Assembly: GCA_949285875.1 (NCBI GenBank)
Contig: CASDZZ010000009.1
Coordinates: forward strand, 1-36,878
Reading direction: 5' to 3'
Length of the DNA stretch: 36,878 bases
DNA from: an uncultured bacterium
GTDB taxonomy: Bacteria > Bacillota_I > Bacilli_A > RF39 > UBA660
The position numbers and the translations under genes are program-made. Positions 1 to 7,719 of this stretch are shown piece after piece. The notes under the pieces were generated by a model. That model worked only from the letters and a program-made list of their open reading frames with translations, had not been told where the DNA came from and searched no databases. Within the stretch, counting starts at the first letter, position 1. Each line of letters begins with the position of its first letter.

Positions 1-14
1 CCTTTTTTAGCCAT
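1..14 (-). CDS. Start of a minus-strand gene (5' fragment only)
   Basis: On the minus strand an ATG at 14-12 is followed by codons for Ala-Lys-Lys-Gly and then the window ends. A perfect GGAGGTG ribosome binding site lies 8-14 nt upstream and a TATAAT box further up, so this is a real gene start. An N-terminus of Met-Ala-Lys-Lys is common in small ribosomal proteins, but four residues cannot identify the product. It is divergent from murG. Confidence 0.55.
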
Positions 15-18
15 AATA

Positions 19-47
19 AATACACCTCCTTTCGGAGGTGTATTATA
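19..47 (-). promoter_or_regulatory. Extended -10 promoter overlapping an 11-bp palindrome that contains the RBS
   Basis: On the minus strand TGGTATAAT (-10 at 47-42) precedes the edge gene. An 11-bp perfect inverted repeat (19-29 and 34-44, loop 30-33) overlaps both the -10 and the GGAGGTG ribosome binding site. No U-run follows it on either strand, so it is not an ordinary terminator. A transcript starting about 7 nt after the -10 would lack the left arm and leave the RBS free; a transcript read through from upstream would fold and hide it. Confidence 0.45.
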
Positions 48-138
48 CCACAACCCTTAACTCTTTTTTATTAATGTCTACTTTAAGGGGTGCATTTCAA
101 AAACATCTTCTTTTTATATAATAAATTGCATATAAATA

Positions 139-147
139 TGATATAAT
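139..147 (+). promoter_or_regulatory. Extended -10 promoter of murG
   Basis: TGATATAAT (TG at 139-140, TATAAT at 142-147) lies 18 bases before the murG start. No good -35 box is seen at 17 nt; the TG extension may compensate. The upstream divergent gene implies that murG-murB-divIB transcription starts here and is separated from any earlier division genes. Confidence 0.5.
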
Positions 148-165
148 TAATGGTAGGTGAGATAC

Positions 166-1257
166 ATGAAAGTAGTTATATCAGCTGGTGGCACGGGTGG
201 CCATATTTATCCAGCACTTGCAATCGCTAATAAGATTAAGGAAAAAAATAAAGATGCTGAAATTTTGTACATAGGAACTACTGACAGAATGGAAAAAGAT
301 ATTGTTCCTAAAACTGGTATAAAATTTGTTGGTATTAAAGTAAAAGGTTTAAGCAGAAAAATATCGTTAAAAAATATAAATAGTGTTCTTCTTTTTTTAA
401 GGGCTATAGCAAAATGTAAAAATATTTTAAAGAAGTTTAAGCCAGATGTTGTAATAGGAGTAGGAGGCTACGTATCAGCTCCTGTTGTTTATGCCGCTCA
501 TAAATTAGGAATTAAAAGTTGCATTCATGAACAAAATTCTTCTTTCGGGGTAACTAATAAGTTTGCAAGCAAGTTTGTAGATAGAATTTTTGTTTCTTTT
601 AAAAGTTCGATTGATCTGTTAGAAAATAAGGAAAAAGTAATTTATACTGGAAATCCTTGTGGTGAAAGTGCGATTAAAGTTGAACCTGTAAAAAAAGAAA
701 CGATGAATTTAAGTCCCAATAAAAAATTAGTTCTTATAGTAATGGGGTCTTTAGGTTCTAAAACTATATGCGACAAAATGAAATACATGCTTACTTTATT
801 TAATAATAAGGATTATGAAGTCATGTTTGTTACAGGGAAAAATTATTATAATGAATATGACAAGAAGAAATATACAGATAATATAAAAATAGTTCCTTAC
901 GTTGATAATTTGGTTGGTTTACTTAAAAAAACAGACGTTTTAGTATCTAGGGCAGGAGCTAGTACTTTAAGTGAAATATGTTCTTTAAACGTACCTTCTA
1001 TATTGGTACCTAGTCCTTATGTTACTGAAAATCATCAATTTAAAAATGCTATGGATTTAGTAAAAAAAGAAGCAGCTTTAATGATTGAAGAAAAAGATTT
1101 AGAAGGTGATATTCTTTTACGCAAAGTAGAAGATTTACTAACTGATAAATTATTAGTAAAGAAAATAAAAAACAATTTAAAATCTTTCGAAATGACCGTA
1201 GGTGCTTCAATAATTTATAATGAAATAATTAAGTTATTGGAGGATAAAAATGAATGA
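166..1257 (+). CDS. murG: UDP-GlcNAc:undecaprenyl-pyrophosphoryl-MurNAc-pentapeptide GlcNAc transferase (MurG)
   Basis: MurG adds GlcNAc to lipid I to make lipid II on the cytoplasmic face of the membrane. The 363-residue product has the family's usual length. The N-terminal glycine loop SAGGTGGHIYPALAIA is near residues 7-22, a second Gly-rich acceptor loop VIGVGGYVSAP near 100, the HEQNS motif near 122, and the C-terminal GT-B donor domain carries SRAGASTLSE and a region equivalent to the PSPYVTENHQ loop. I chose ATG 166 over an upstream in-frame GTG (157) because TAGGTGA at 154-160 is correctly spaced only for the ATG. It overlaps murB by 8 bases, as expected of one operon. It is the first gene of the cluster here because the upstream gene is divergent, unlike Bacillus where it follows spoVE. 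Confidence 0.97.
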   Translation: MKVVISAGGTGGHIYPALAIANKIKEKNKDAEILYIGTTDRMEKDIVPKTGIKFVGIKVKGLSRKISLKNINSVLLFLRAIAKCKNILKKFKPDVVIGVGGYVSAPVVYAAHKLGIKSCIHEQNSSFGVTNKFASKFVDRIFVSFKSSIDLLENKEKVIYTGNPCGESAIKVEPVKKETMNLSPNKKLVLIVMGSLGSKTICDKMKYMLTLFNNKDYEVMFVTGKNYYNEYDKKKYTDNIKIVPYVDNLVGLLKKTDVLVSRAGASTLSEICSLNVPSILVPSPYVTENHQFKNAMDLVKKEAALMIEEKDLEGDILLRKVEDLLTDKLLVKKIKNNLKSFEMTVGASIIYNEIIKLLEDKNE

Positions 1258-2155
1258 GATTTCTAGTTTTATAAAAGATAATGATATAGGTAAATTTAAA
1301 GAAGATGTAGAGTTAAGTGATTTAACTACATATAAAGTGGGTGGGGCAGCTAATTTTGTTGTTTACCCTAAAAATGTTTTAAAGTTAATAGTATTAATAA
1401 AGAAACTAAGAGAAATTGGGATTAAATATAAAGTTTTAGGGTTTGGTTCTAATGTGATTTTTAGTGATAAAAAATATGATGGGGTCATTATTAAACTTGA
1501 TGAATTTAATGAAGTTATTTTTGATGACACAACACTTACTGCAGGAGCTGGCACAAGTCTTATTAAATTATCTCATAAAGCTCAAAGACTAGGCTTAAGT
1601 GGTTTAGAGTTTGCAGCAGGAATACCAGGTAGTATTGGTGGTGCTGTTTTCATGAATGCCGGAGCTTATAAAAGCGATATGAGTGATGTTGTTTCAGAAG
1701 TTAAAGTGCTAACACCAGAATTAGAAATAAAAATTTTATCTAATAAAGATTTGCATTATGGATATCGTGAGTCTTTCTTAAAAGAAAATCCGGATTATAT
1801 ATGTTTAGAAGCAAAATTGAACTTAAAAAAAGGAAATAAGGAAGAAATAAAAGATCTAATGCAAAATAGAAAGCAAAGAAGAACCTTGTCTCAGCCTTTA
1901 GAATATCCTTCTGCTGGCTCTGTATTTAGAAACCCTGAAGGTGAATTTGCGGGCCACTTGATAGAAGAATGCGGCCTTAAAGGTTATAAAATAGGTGGTG
2001 CACAAGTAAGTGAAAAACATGCTAATTTTATCATTAATAAAGATAAAGCTACCGCAACAGATGTGAGGAATCTGATTTTATTTGTTCAAGAAAAAGTTAA
2101 ACAAAAGTATAAAATAAACCTTAAAGTTGAACAAGAATTTGTTAATTGGGAGTAA
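1250..2155 (+). CDS. murB: UDP-N-acetylenolpyruvoylglucosamine reductase, MurB type II
   Basis: MurB reduces the enolpyruvyl group with NADPH and bound FAD to give UDP-MurNAc, an early cytosolic peptidoglycan step. At 301 residues it is the shorter type II form usual in Bacillota. Visible are TTYKVGGAANFVVYP at the start of the FAD-binding domain, GFGSNVIFSD, the flavin loop AAGIPGSIGGAVFMNAGAY, YGYRES, and in the C-terminal domain SAGSVFRNP, with the Ser expected to protonate the intermediate, followed by the substrate-binding LIEECGLKGY and a Glu in the final VEQEF. The RBS GGAGGA at 1239-1244 lies inside the end of murG. Four bases separate it from divIB. Confidence 0.97.
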   Translation: MNEISSFIKDNDIGKFKEDVELSDLTTYKVGGAANFVVYPKNVLKLIVLIKKLREIGIKYKVLGFGSNVIFSDKKYDGVIIKLDEFNEVIFDDTTLTAGAGTSLIKLSHKAQRLGLSGLEFAAGIPGSIGGAVFMNAGAYKSDMSDVVSEVKVLTPELEIKILSNKDLHYGYRESFLKENPDYICLEAKLNLKKGNKEEIKDLMQNRKQRRTLSQPLEYPSAGSVFRNPEGEFAGHLIEECGLKGYKIGGAQVSEKHANFIINKDKATATDVRNLILFVQEKVKQKYKINLKVEQEFVNWE

Positions 2156-2158
2156 ATT

Positions 2159-2824
2159 ATGAAAAAACAAAAGAAAAAAAAATTACGAATAAGAAGAGTT
2201 TTTTTTGCGTTACTAATTTTATTAGTAATTTCTTTTGTGTGCGTTAAGTTTGTTGACATACCTATTAGAAATATTACTATAACAGGGAATAATATCTTAA
2301 CAGATCAGGAAATAATTAACCAGGCTGGCTTACAAGATTATCCTTCTTTTTTTAGTACGTTTTCAATAATTGTTAAAAAAAATTTAGAGAAAAATAATTA
2401 TATTGAAAACGCTAAGGTTAAAAAAGGTTTTTTATCAATTAAAATTACTATAGATGAAAAAAAAGTATTATATATTGATAAAGCAACTAATGAAAAAGTT
2501 ACCAAAGATGCTAAAATAAAAGATGATAAAGTTATTTGTGCTCCGTATCTTATTAATGAAATACCTATAGATAAAAAAGAAGATTTTATAAAAGCAATGG
2601 AAGAAATTGATCAGGATATTTTATGTTTAATGTCAGAAATTAAATATGATCCTAATGAGATAGATAGTGATCGTTATTACGTTTTTATGAATGATGGAAA
2701 TAGCGTTTATTTAACGGTAAATAAATTTGAAAAAATTAACAAATATAATACAATTTTAGAAAATATTGGAAAGCAAAACGGAACTTTATATTTAGATTAT
2801 GGTGATTACTTTGAGGTAAAGTAA
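2159..2824 (+). CDS. divIB: Cell division protein DivIB/FtsQ
   Basis: The 221-residue product has a basic cytoplasmic tail (residues 1-13, almost all Lys/Arg), one membrane helix (about 14-31), and an extracytoplasmic POTRA-like domain beginning IPIRNITITGNNILTDQEI (about 34-105). This is the DivIB/FtsQ bitopic layout; the protein stabilises the FtsL-FtsB(DivIC)-FtsQ septal complex. Its position directly after murB and before ftsA-ftsZ matches Bacillus. It is shorter than Bacillus DivIB (about 260 residues), mainly at both ends. The RBS GGGAG lies just before the murB stop. Sequence conservation outside the POTRA region is low, so the assignment rests on architecture plus position. Confidence 0.88.
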   Translation: MKKQKKKKLRIRRVFFALLILLVISFVCVKFVDIPIRNITITGNNILTDQEIINQAGLQDYPSFFSTFSIIVKKNLEKNNYIENAKVKKGFLSIKITIDEKKVLYIDKATNEKVTKDAKIKDDKVICAPYLINEIPIDKKEDFIKAMEEIDQDILCLMSEIKYDPNEIDSDRYYVFMNDGNSVYLTVNKFEKINKYNTILENIGKQNGTLYLDYGDYFEVK

Positions 2825-2873
2825 TCTTTTTTGCTTAAATTTTTAAAATGTTTAAAAAAAAGGAGGTTTCTAA

Positions 2874-4043
2874 ATGAAAAACAAAAAAATAAGAATAATA
2901 TTTTTGTTAGCTGTTTTATGTGTTTTTTTAATTATTTTTTTATTTGCTGTTGACTTTAAAAAAGACGATAATAAAACGGTAGAAGTTAATAAAAAAACTA
3001 CAAAAACAAAAGAAGAATGGTATTCACCTAAGGGTGAGACAAGTTTTATAAATTTATACAAAAATAACGAAAAAAATTTAATTTTAGCATTAAAAGAAAA
3101 TGAAATTGAACAGTTTTCTAACTTAGAAGATTATAGCTATATAGGAAATTATAAATGTACCTTAAATTCTTGCAAAGCTTTTGATTATGATTTTAGTAAT
3201 AATTATATAATTATTAAAGATGAAAATTATTTAATATTTGATTATGAGAAAAACTTGGCACTAAATTTAAATATACCTATAAGTGAGTACAATGATATTA
3301 AATTTATGTCTTACGAAGGAAAAGTCTACGGGTTATCAGTTTCTAACATAAATGATTTATATGCTTATTATTCTTTAAAAGAAGAAAAGTTTAAGACTGG
3401 GTTTGACTATTCTAATATATATAACTTTGATAATGCTTCATTAATAGAAAATAGAATTTCTGCTTCCAAACTTAAAGATCAAGATAACAGTACATTTGCT
3501 TATTGTATTATAGATTTAGATGATGGCAAAGAATTGTTTCAATCAGAGGTACCAATTGGGTCAATCGGAAATGAAAATGAAATTTATTATTTTTTAAATT
3601 ATGCTGATGTTTCTGGATATGATGCTATAATTTATAATAATAAGTTTGAAATTTTATTAGATGGAAAAAGGGTTCAAAATTTTTCTGTTACTGAAAAAGG
3701 AAATTTGATTATAAAAACACAAGAGACTTCCTTTAGTTTGTTTAATAAAAATGGAAATTTAATAAAAAATAGTAAAGAATATAAAAATATTAATTTTATC
3801 TATAAAGATTATGTTTTGGTTACTGATTTAGATAATTATTTGAAAGTTGTTGATTTAGATGGAAATTTAATTCATAAATTTTTTGAATTAAATGAAGAAA
3901 ATTTGCTTGAAGTTAATATATCTAAAGGAACTAATTTAGATAAAAAAGATACTTTATATATTAGTATTTGGGATGAAAAACAAAATAAAGAAATAATTTA
4001 TTACTATGTTTTTGAAACAAGAAAAAGTGGGGTAGTAAATTAA
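2874..4043 (+). CDS. Membrane-anchored extracytoplasmic protein of unknown function in the division cluster
   Basis: I do not recognise the family. The 389-residue product has a short Lys-rich tail, one membrane helix (about 7-26), a Lys/Thr-rich linker (30-50) and a large outside domain with many aromatic/Asp turns such as VVDLDGNLIHKF and LFNKNGNLIKN. These recurring D/N-x-D/N-G-N-L turns suggest a beta-propeller or WG-like repeat fold. Two cysteines (95 and 100) could form a small disulfide loop. A strong AAGGAGG site lies 9 bases before the ATG. It stands between divIB and ftsA, where Bacillus has ylxW, ylxX and sbp. It resembles in architecture, but not obviously in sequence, the WG-repeat protein at 34149. 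A role near the division site is inferred only from position. Confidence 0.75.
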   Translation: MKNKKIRIIFLLAVLCVFLIIFLFAVDFKKDDNKTVEVNKKTTKTKEEWYSPKGETSFINLYKNNEKNLILALKENEIEQFSNLEDYSYIGNYKCTLNSCKAFDYDFSNNYIIIKDENYLIFDYEKNLALNLNIPISEYNDIKFMSYEGKVYGLSVSNINDLYAYYSLKEEKFKTGFDYSNIYNFDNASLIENRISASKLKDQDNSTFAYCIIDLDDGKELFQSEVPIGSIGNENEIYYFLNYADVSGYDAIIYNNKFEILLDGKRVQNFSVTEKGNLIIKTQETSFSLFNKNGNLIKNSKEYKNINFIYKDYVLVTDLDNYLKVVDLDGNLIHKFFELNEENLLEVNISKGTNLDKKDTLYISIWDEKQNKEIIYYYVFETRKSGVVN

Positions 4044-4074
4044 ATTTAAACTTTTAAAAATATCATTTTTATTG

Positions 4075-4080
4075 TATAAT
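4075..4080 (+). promoter_or_regulatory. -10 box upstream of ftsA
   Basis: A TATAAT at 4075-4080, 45 bases before the ftsA start, lies in the only sizeable gap before ftsA-ftsZ. The -35 region at 17 nt spacing is only weakly matched. It would give ftsA-ftsZ an independent promoter, common in Bacillota. Confidence 0.45.
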
Positions 4081-4124
4081 ACTAATTAAGGTAGAATATA
4101 AAGTTTAGATAAGGAGTAATGCTA

Positions 4125-5375
4125 ATGAAAAAAATTTATACTAGTATTGATATTGGTTCAGATACAATTAGAATTTTGGTTAGTGAATATTTTCAAGGTA
4201 AGTTAAGAACATTAGCTGTTTCTTCTGTAAGATCAAAAGGGGTTAAAAATGGAAATATTGTTGATCAAGATTTGGTTTTAGAAAGATTGAAATTAGCTAT
4301 TGAAGATGTTTCTTCTAGAATAAATATTCCTATCAAGAAAGCTATTATTACAATTCCTGCTATTGAAGCTGAGTTTAACATGGTTCATGGTAATGTTCCT
4401 ATTGTTAATGATGAAAAAATGGTTACCGAAAAAGATATATTAAGAGTTCAAAATTCTGTTGTAAATGAAATTTTACCTAATATGGAATTAGTAAATATTA
4501 CTCCTATAGATTTTACTTTGTATGAAAATGGTTCTGAAATTGAAACTATAAAAGATCCTAAAAATAGAATTTGTGATAGGCTTGGTATAAGAGCTGTAGT
4601 AGTTACAATTCCTAAAAGTACAGTAATTTCTTTTGTTAAGGTGGTTGAAGCTGCAGGAATTGAAGTTGTTGATTTGATGCTAGGAGCTATTTCTGATTTT
4701 GAAGAAGTAAAAGATGATGAATTAGAATCTGATGTTGTTTCTCTTATTAATATTGGAAGGGATATAACTACTATATCTATTTTTAATAAAGGAATTATAA
4801 CTAATAGTTCGGTTTTAAAAATGGGAAGTAAAATTATTGATGATGATATTTCTTATGTTTATTATATTAATAGAAAAAATGCTAGAAAAGTTAAAGAAAA
4901 TTTTGGGGTGGCTAGTCCAAAATACGCTAATAAAATGGAAACTTATGAAGTTAGAGATATAAATGAAAAACTTGTTAGTATTAATCAATATGAACTATCA
5001 GAAATAATAAATAAGCGTTTGGCTGAAATTCTAAATATTGCGAAAAATGAATTAAAAGTATTAACAAATAAACAAATTCGTTATATAATGGTACTAGGTG
5101 GTATTGTGGATATGCCTGGAATTAACTTTGTTTTTCAAGATATTTTTGGGCAGAAATCTAAAACCTACATGATTAATACACTTGGAATAAGAAAATCAAG
5201 GTTTGTTACAGTATCCGGTGCAATAAAGCACTTTATTAAGAAAATTAAATTACGTGGAAAAGAATATTCAATGTTTAGTAGTGATGATGTCGATAATTTG
5301 ATTCACAATAAAGTAAGAATCGGGAAGAGTGATTCGATATTTGGTCGGTTTTTTAACTACTTTTTTGATAATTAA
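4125..5375 (+). CDS. ftsA: Cell division protein FtsA (actin-like)
   Basis: FtsA is an actin-fold ATPase that tethers FtsZ filaments to the membrane and recruits later division proteins. The first phosphate loop IDIGSDTIRILVSEY is at the N-terminus, the SHS2-type 1C subdomain follows (ITIPAIEAEFN near 75), phosphate loop 2 is SLINIGRDITTISIF, and the adenosine-binding VLGGIVDMPGI is near 320. The last residues, IFGRFFNYFFDN, form the amphipathic membrane-targeting helix. I chose ATG 4125: AAGGAG at 4111-4116 is 8 nt away, whereas an ATG at 4119 is only 2 nt from it. Length 416. The sequence is divergent from model FtsA but all subdomains are present. Twelve bases separate it from ftsZ, with which it is surely cotranscribed. 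Confidence 0.95.
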   Translation: MKKIYTSIDIGSDTIRILVSEYFQGKLRTLAVSSVRSKGVKNGNIVDQDLVLERLKLAIEDVSSRINIPIKKAIITIPAIEAEFNMVHGNVPIVNDEKMVTEKDILRVQNSVVNEILPNMELVNITPIDFTLYENGSEIETIKDPKNRICDRLGIRAVVVTIPKSTVISFVKVVEAAGIEVVDLMLGAISDFEEVKDDELESDVVSLINIGRDITTISIFNKGIITNSSVLKMGSKIIDDDISYVYYINRKNARKVKENFGVASPKYANKMETYEVRDINEKLVSINQYELSEIINKRLAEILNIAKNELKVLTNKQIRYIMVLGGIVDMPGINFVFQDIFGQKSKTYMINTLGIRKSRFVTVSGAIKHFIKKIKLRGKEYSMFSSDDVDNLIHNKVRIGKSDSIFGRFFNYFFDN

Positions 5376-5387
5376 GGAGGAAATAAG

Positions 5388-6479
5388 ATGTTTGGTTTAC
5401 CAGTAGATCAATTAGCAAAAATTAAAGTTATTGGTGTAGGTGGTGGCGGTGGAAATGCTGTCAACCGCATGATAGAATGTGGCGTTAGAGGTGTTGAATT
5501 TATCGTAGCTAATACTGACCTACAAGTTTTAAATAGTTCTAAGGCGGAAACAAAGATTCAGATAGGTTCTAAAATTTCTGCAGGGTTAGGAGCTGGAGGA
5601 AGGCCAGAAGTAGGAAGAGAAGCTGCTTTAGAGTCTAAAAAAGAAATAGAAGAAGCGTTAAAAGGCGCTGATATGGTATTTATAACTTGCGGTATGGGAG
5701 GAGGAACTGGTACTGGAGCTGCTCCTGTTATAGCTGAAATTGCACAGGGACTTGGTGCTCTTACTGTTGCAATAGTTACTAAACCATTTAGTTTTGAAGG
5801 TAAGAAAAGAATGGCACAAGCTATTGCTGGACTTTCTGAATTAAAAGCAAATGTTGATACTTTAATTGTAATTCCAAATGATAGATTAAGAGAAATAATA
5901 GATAAATCAACCCCAATGGTAGAAGCTTTCCATGAAGTAGATAATGTATTACACAGAGGTGTTCAGTCAATATCAGACTTAATTGCTGTAACTGGTCTTA
6001 TTAACCTAGACTTTGCTGATGTTAAAGCAGTTATGGAAAAAAGTGGAAATGCTCTTATTGGAATTGGAATGGGAACAGGAGAAAACAGAGCAGTTGAAGC
6101 TGCTAAACAAGCAGTATCTAGCCCACTTCTTGAAACTAATATAACAGGTGCTACAGATGCTATTATTAATATTACAGGAGGGGCAAATTTAACTTTATTT
6201 GAAGCAGAAGATGCTGCTGAAGTGGTAAGAGCAAATTCTAATAATGATATTAATACAATTTTTGGTGCTGTTATAAATGAAAATTTAACAGATGAGGTAA
6301 TTGTTACAGTTATCGCTACTGGCTTTGAAAAAGGAAAAGAAGCAACCCAAGAACATCAGGTTCAACCTCAAATGCAAATGCAGCAAAGTGTTCAACCTAG
6401 GGTTTCAAATTTGATTCAAGATGATGATGACGATGATGATGATATTCCAAACTTTTTAAAGAATAGAAGAAGTTTTTAA
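5388..6479 (+). CDS. ftsZ: Cell division protein FtsZ (tubulin-like GTPase)
   Basis: FtsZ polymerises into the division ring. The 363-residue product has [17 protein letters not shown] (12-28), the tubulin signature GGGTGTG (104-110), the T7 synergy loop [11 protein letters not shown] and the usual C-terminal domain. After a short Gln/Met-rich linker comes a run of eight aspartates (345-352) directly joined to the conserved C-terminal peptide IPNFLKNRR (353-361) that binds FtsA, SepF and other partners. The short linker and unbroken Asp run are unusual but the binding peptide is intact. The RBS is AAGGAGGA. Codon choice is more GC-rich than in its neighbours, as often for a highly expressed gene. 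Confidence 0.99.
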   Translation: MFGLPVDQLAKIKVIGVGGGGGNAVNRMIECGVRGVEFIVANTDLQVLNSSKAETKIQIGSKISAGLGAGGRPEVGREAALESKKEIEEALKGADMVFITCGMGGGTGTGAAPVIAEIAQGLGALTVAIVTKPFSFEGKKRMAQAIAGLSELKANVDTLIVIPNDRLREIIDKSTPMVEAFHEVDNVLHRGVQSISDLIAVTGLINLDFADVKAVMEKSGNALIGIGMGTGENRAVEAAKQAVSSPLLETNITGATDAIINITGGANLTLFEAEDAAEVVRANSNNDINTIFGAVINENLTDEVIVTVIATGFEKGKEATQEHQVQPQMQMQQSVQPRVSNLIQDDDDDDDDIPNFLKNRRSF

Positions 6480-6509
6480 AAGTAATATTTCATTATATTA
6501 CTTTTTTTT
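6479..6509 (+). terminator. Rho-independent terminator after ftsZ
   Basis: A 9-bp perfect stem (6479-6487 with 6496-6504, loop 8) is followed by eight T. It begins inside the ftsZ stop codon and closes the division cluster. Confidence 0.8.
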
Positions 6510-6546
6510 ATTTTATAAAAGTATATTTTACTAATTAAAATAAAAA

Positions 6547-6555
6547 TGATATAAT
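6547..6555 (+). promoter_or_regulatory. Extended -10 promoter of polyprenyl synthase gene
   Basis: TGATATAAT with TATAAT at 6550-6555 lies 26 bases before the start codon, directly after the ftsZ terminator. It has the same TGA extension as the murG and prsW promoters in this window. Confidence 0.6.
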
Positions 6556-6581
6556 TTAATATATATTAATGGAGTGGTTAT

Positions 6582-7607
6582 ATGGATAGTAAATTATTAG
6601 AAAAAAGTAAAATTAAAATAAATAATAAAATAAACGAAATTTTAGATAAGGAAATAGAAAAATATAAAGATAATGAATTTATTAGAGACTCTTTAGAAGA
6701 ATTAAAAAGGCTATCACAAGGAGGCAAACGTGTTCGCGGATACCTAATTAAACTAGGACAGTTGCTTTTTGATAAAGATGATGATTCGTATGTTGATATT
6801 GCTGCGGCAATAGAAATTTTTCAGACTTCAATATTAATCCATGATGATATCATAGATGAAGCTGATAAAAGAAGAGGTATGGAAACAATAACAGCTAAGT
6901 ATAGTGGTCATATAGGGGTTTCAAAAGCAATTTGCATTGGTGATTTAGGATTTTTTGTATCATATAGGATTATCAACAATTCTAACCTTAGTAAGGAACT
7001 TAAAGATGAAATTATAAAAATTTATTCAAAAACTCTTCATAATACCGTTAATGGAGAAATTGTTGATGTAGAGCTCCCTTTAAAATCAATTGATTACCAT
7101 TTAAACATGAATGAAAAAATTATTTATGATATATATATAAATAAAACTGCTTGGTATACAATTATAGGCCCAGTATTAATTGGTGCAGCTTCCGCTGGAG
7201 CTTCTTCATATGATATGAATAAATTAATAGAAATGGGTACTAATTTAGGTATTGCATTTCAAATAAAAGATGATTTACTAGGTTTGTATTCTAATTCAAA
7301 TAAAATTGGAAAAACACTAAATGATATAAAAGAAGGGAAGCAAACTATTATATATAAGTATGCTATTGATCATGCAAATGAAGAAGAACTTGAAGTAATA
7401 AAAAAATATTATGGTAATTTAAATATTACAAATGAAGGTAATGAGTTAATAACTGACTTATTTGAAAAAATAGGCGCTAAAGGTTATGCTGAAAGGCTAG
7501 TAGAAGATTATACAAATAAAGGAATAAATATAATTAATTCTATGAACGTTAAAAATAAGGATTTATTTATAGAATTTGCAAATTATTTATTGAAAAGAGA
7601 AAATTAA
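6582..7607 (+). CDS. Polyprenyl diphosphate synthase (trans-isoprenyl chain elongation)
   Basis: These enzymes condense isopentenyl diphosphate with an allylic diphosphate to build quinone side chains or precursors. The product (341 residues) has GGKRVRG (47-53) for pyrophosphate binding, the first aspartate-rich motif DDIID (88-92) followed by RRG, the usual central helix bundle, and the second aspartate motif near 230 as KDDLLG, followed by GKTLNDIKEGKQT. Chain length cannot be set from sequence: the residues before the first DDxxD (Ile-Leu-Ile-His) lack bulky aromatics, which allows a medium or long product. It stands alone, with its own promoter; no quinone or MEP pathway genes are next to it. 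Candidates are GGPP/farnesyl or heptaprenyl synthase component II. Confidence 0.9.
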   Translation: MDSKLLEKSKIKINNKINEILDKEIEKYKDNEFIRDSLEELKRLSQGGKRVRGYLIKLGQLLFDKDDDSYVDIAAAIEIFQTSILIHDDIIDEADKRRGMETITAKYSGHIGVSKAICIGDLGFFVSYRIINNSNLSKELKDEIIKIYSKTLHNTVNGEIVDVELPLKSIDYHLNMNEKIIYDIYINKTAWYTIIGPVLIGAASAGASSYDMNKLIEMGTNLGIAFQIKDDLLGLYSNSNKIGKTLNDIKEGKQTIIYKYAIDHANEEELEVIKKYYGNLNITNEGNELITDLFEKIGAKGYAERLVEDYTNKGINIINSMNVKNKDLFIEFANYLLKREN

Positions 7608-7625
7608 AAAATAGAATAAAGTAAA

Positions 7626-7652
7626 TTAGCACTCTTTATTGACAAGTGCTAA
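7626..7652 (+). promoter_or_regulatory. CIRCE operator (HrcA binding site) of clpB
   Basis: TTAGCACTC (7626-7634), nine bases, then AAGTGCTAA (7644-7652) matches the CIRCE consensus TTAGCACTC-N9-GAGTGCTAA with one mismatch. The -35 box (7639-7644) sits inside the spacer, so HrcA bound here would exclude RNA polymerase. The element is established as the HrcA heat-shock repressor site; hrcA itself is not in the window. Confidence 0.92.
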
Positions 7653-7667
7653 TTTTTGTTATATAAT
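7639..7667 (+). promoter_or_regulatory. Sigma-A promoter of clpB
   Basis: A perfect TTGACA (7639-7644), a 17-nt spacer and a perfect TATAAT (7662-7667) form the strongest promoter in the window. It is embedded in the CIRCE repeat, giving strong but HrcA-repressed heat-shock transcription starting near 7674, about 45 nt before the ATG. Confidence 0.93.
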
Positions 7668-7719
7668 CATCATAGTGCAAATAAAAAAATGCATAATATA
7701 TTTATAAGGGGTGATATTT

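Noticed and set aside
19-44. Palindrome as an ordinary transcription terminator
   Set aside because: No run of T follows on either strand, and it overlaps a -10 box and an RBS.
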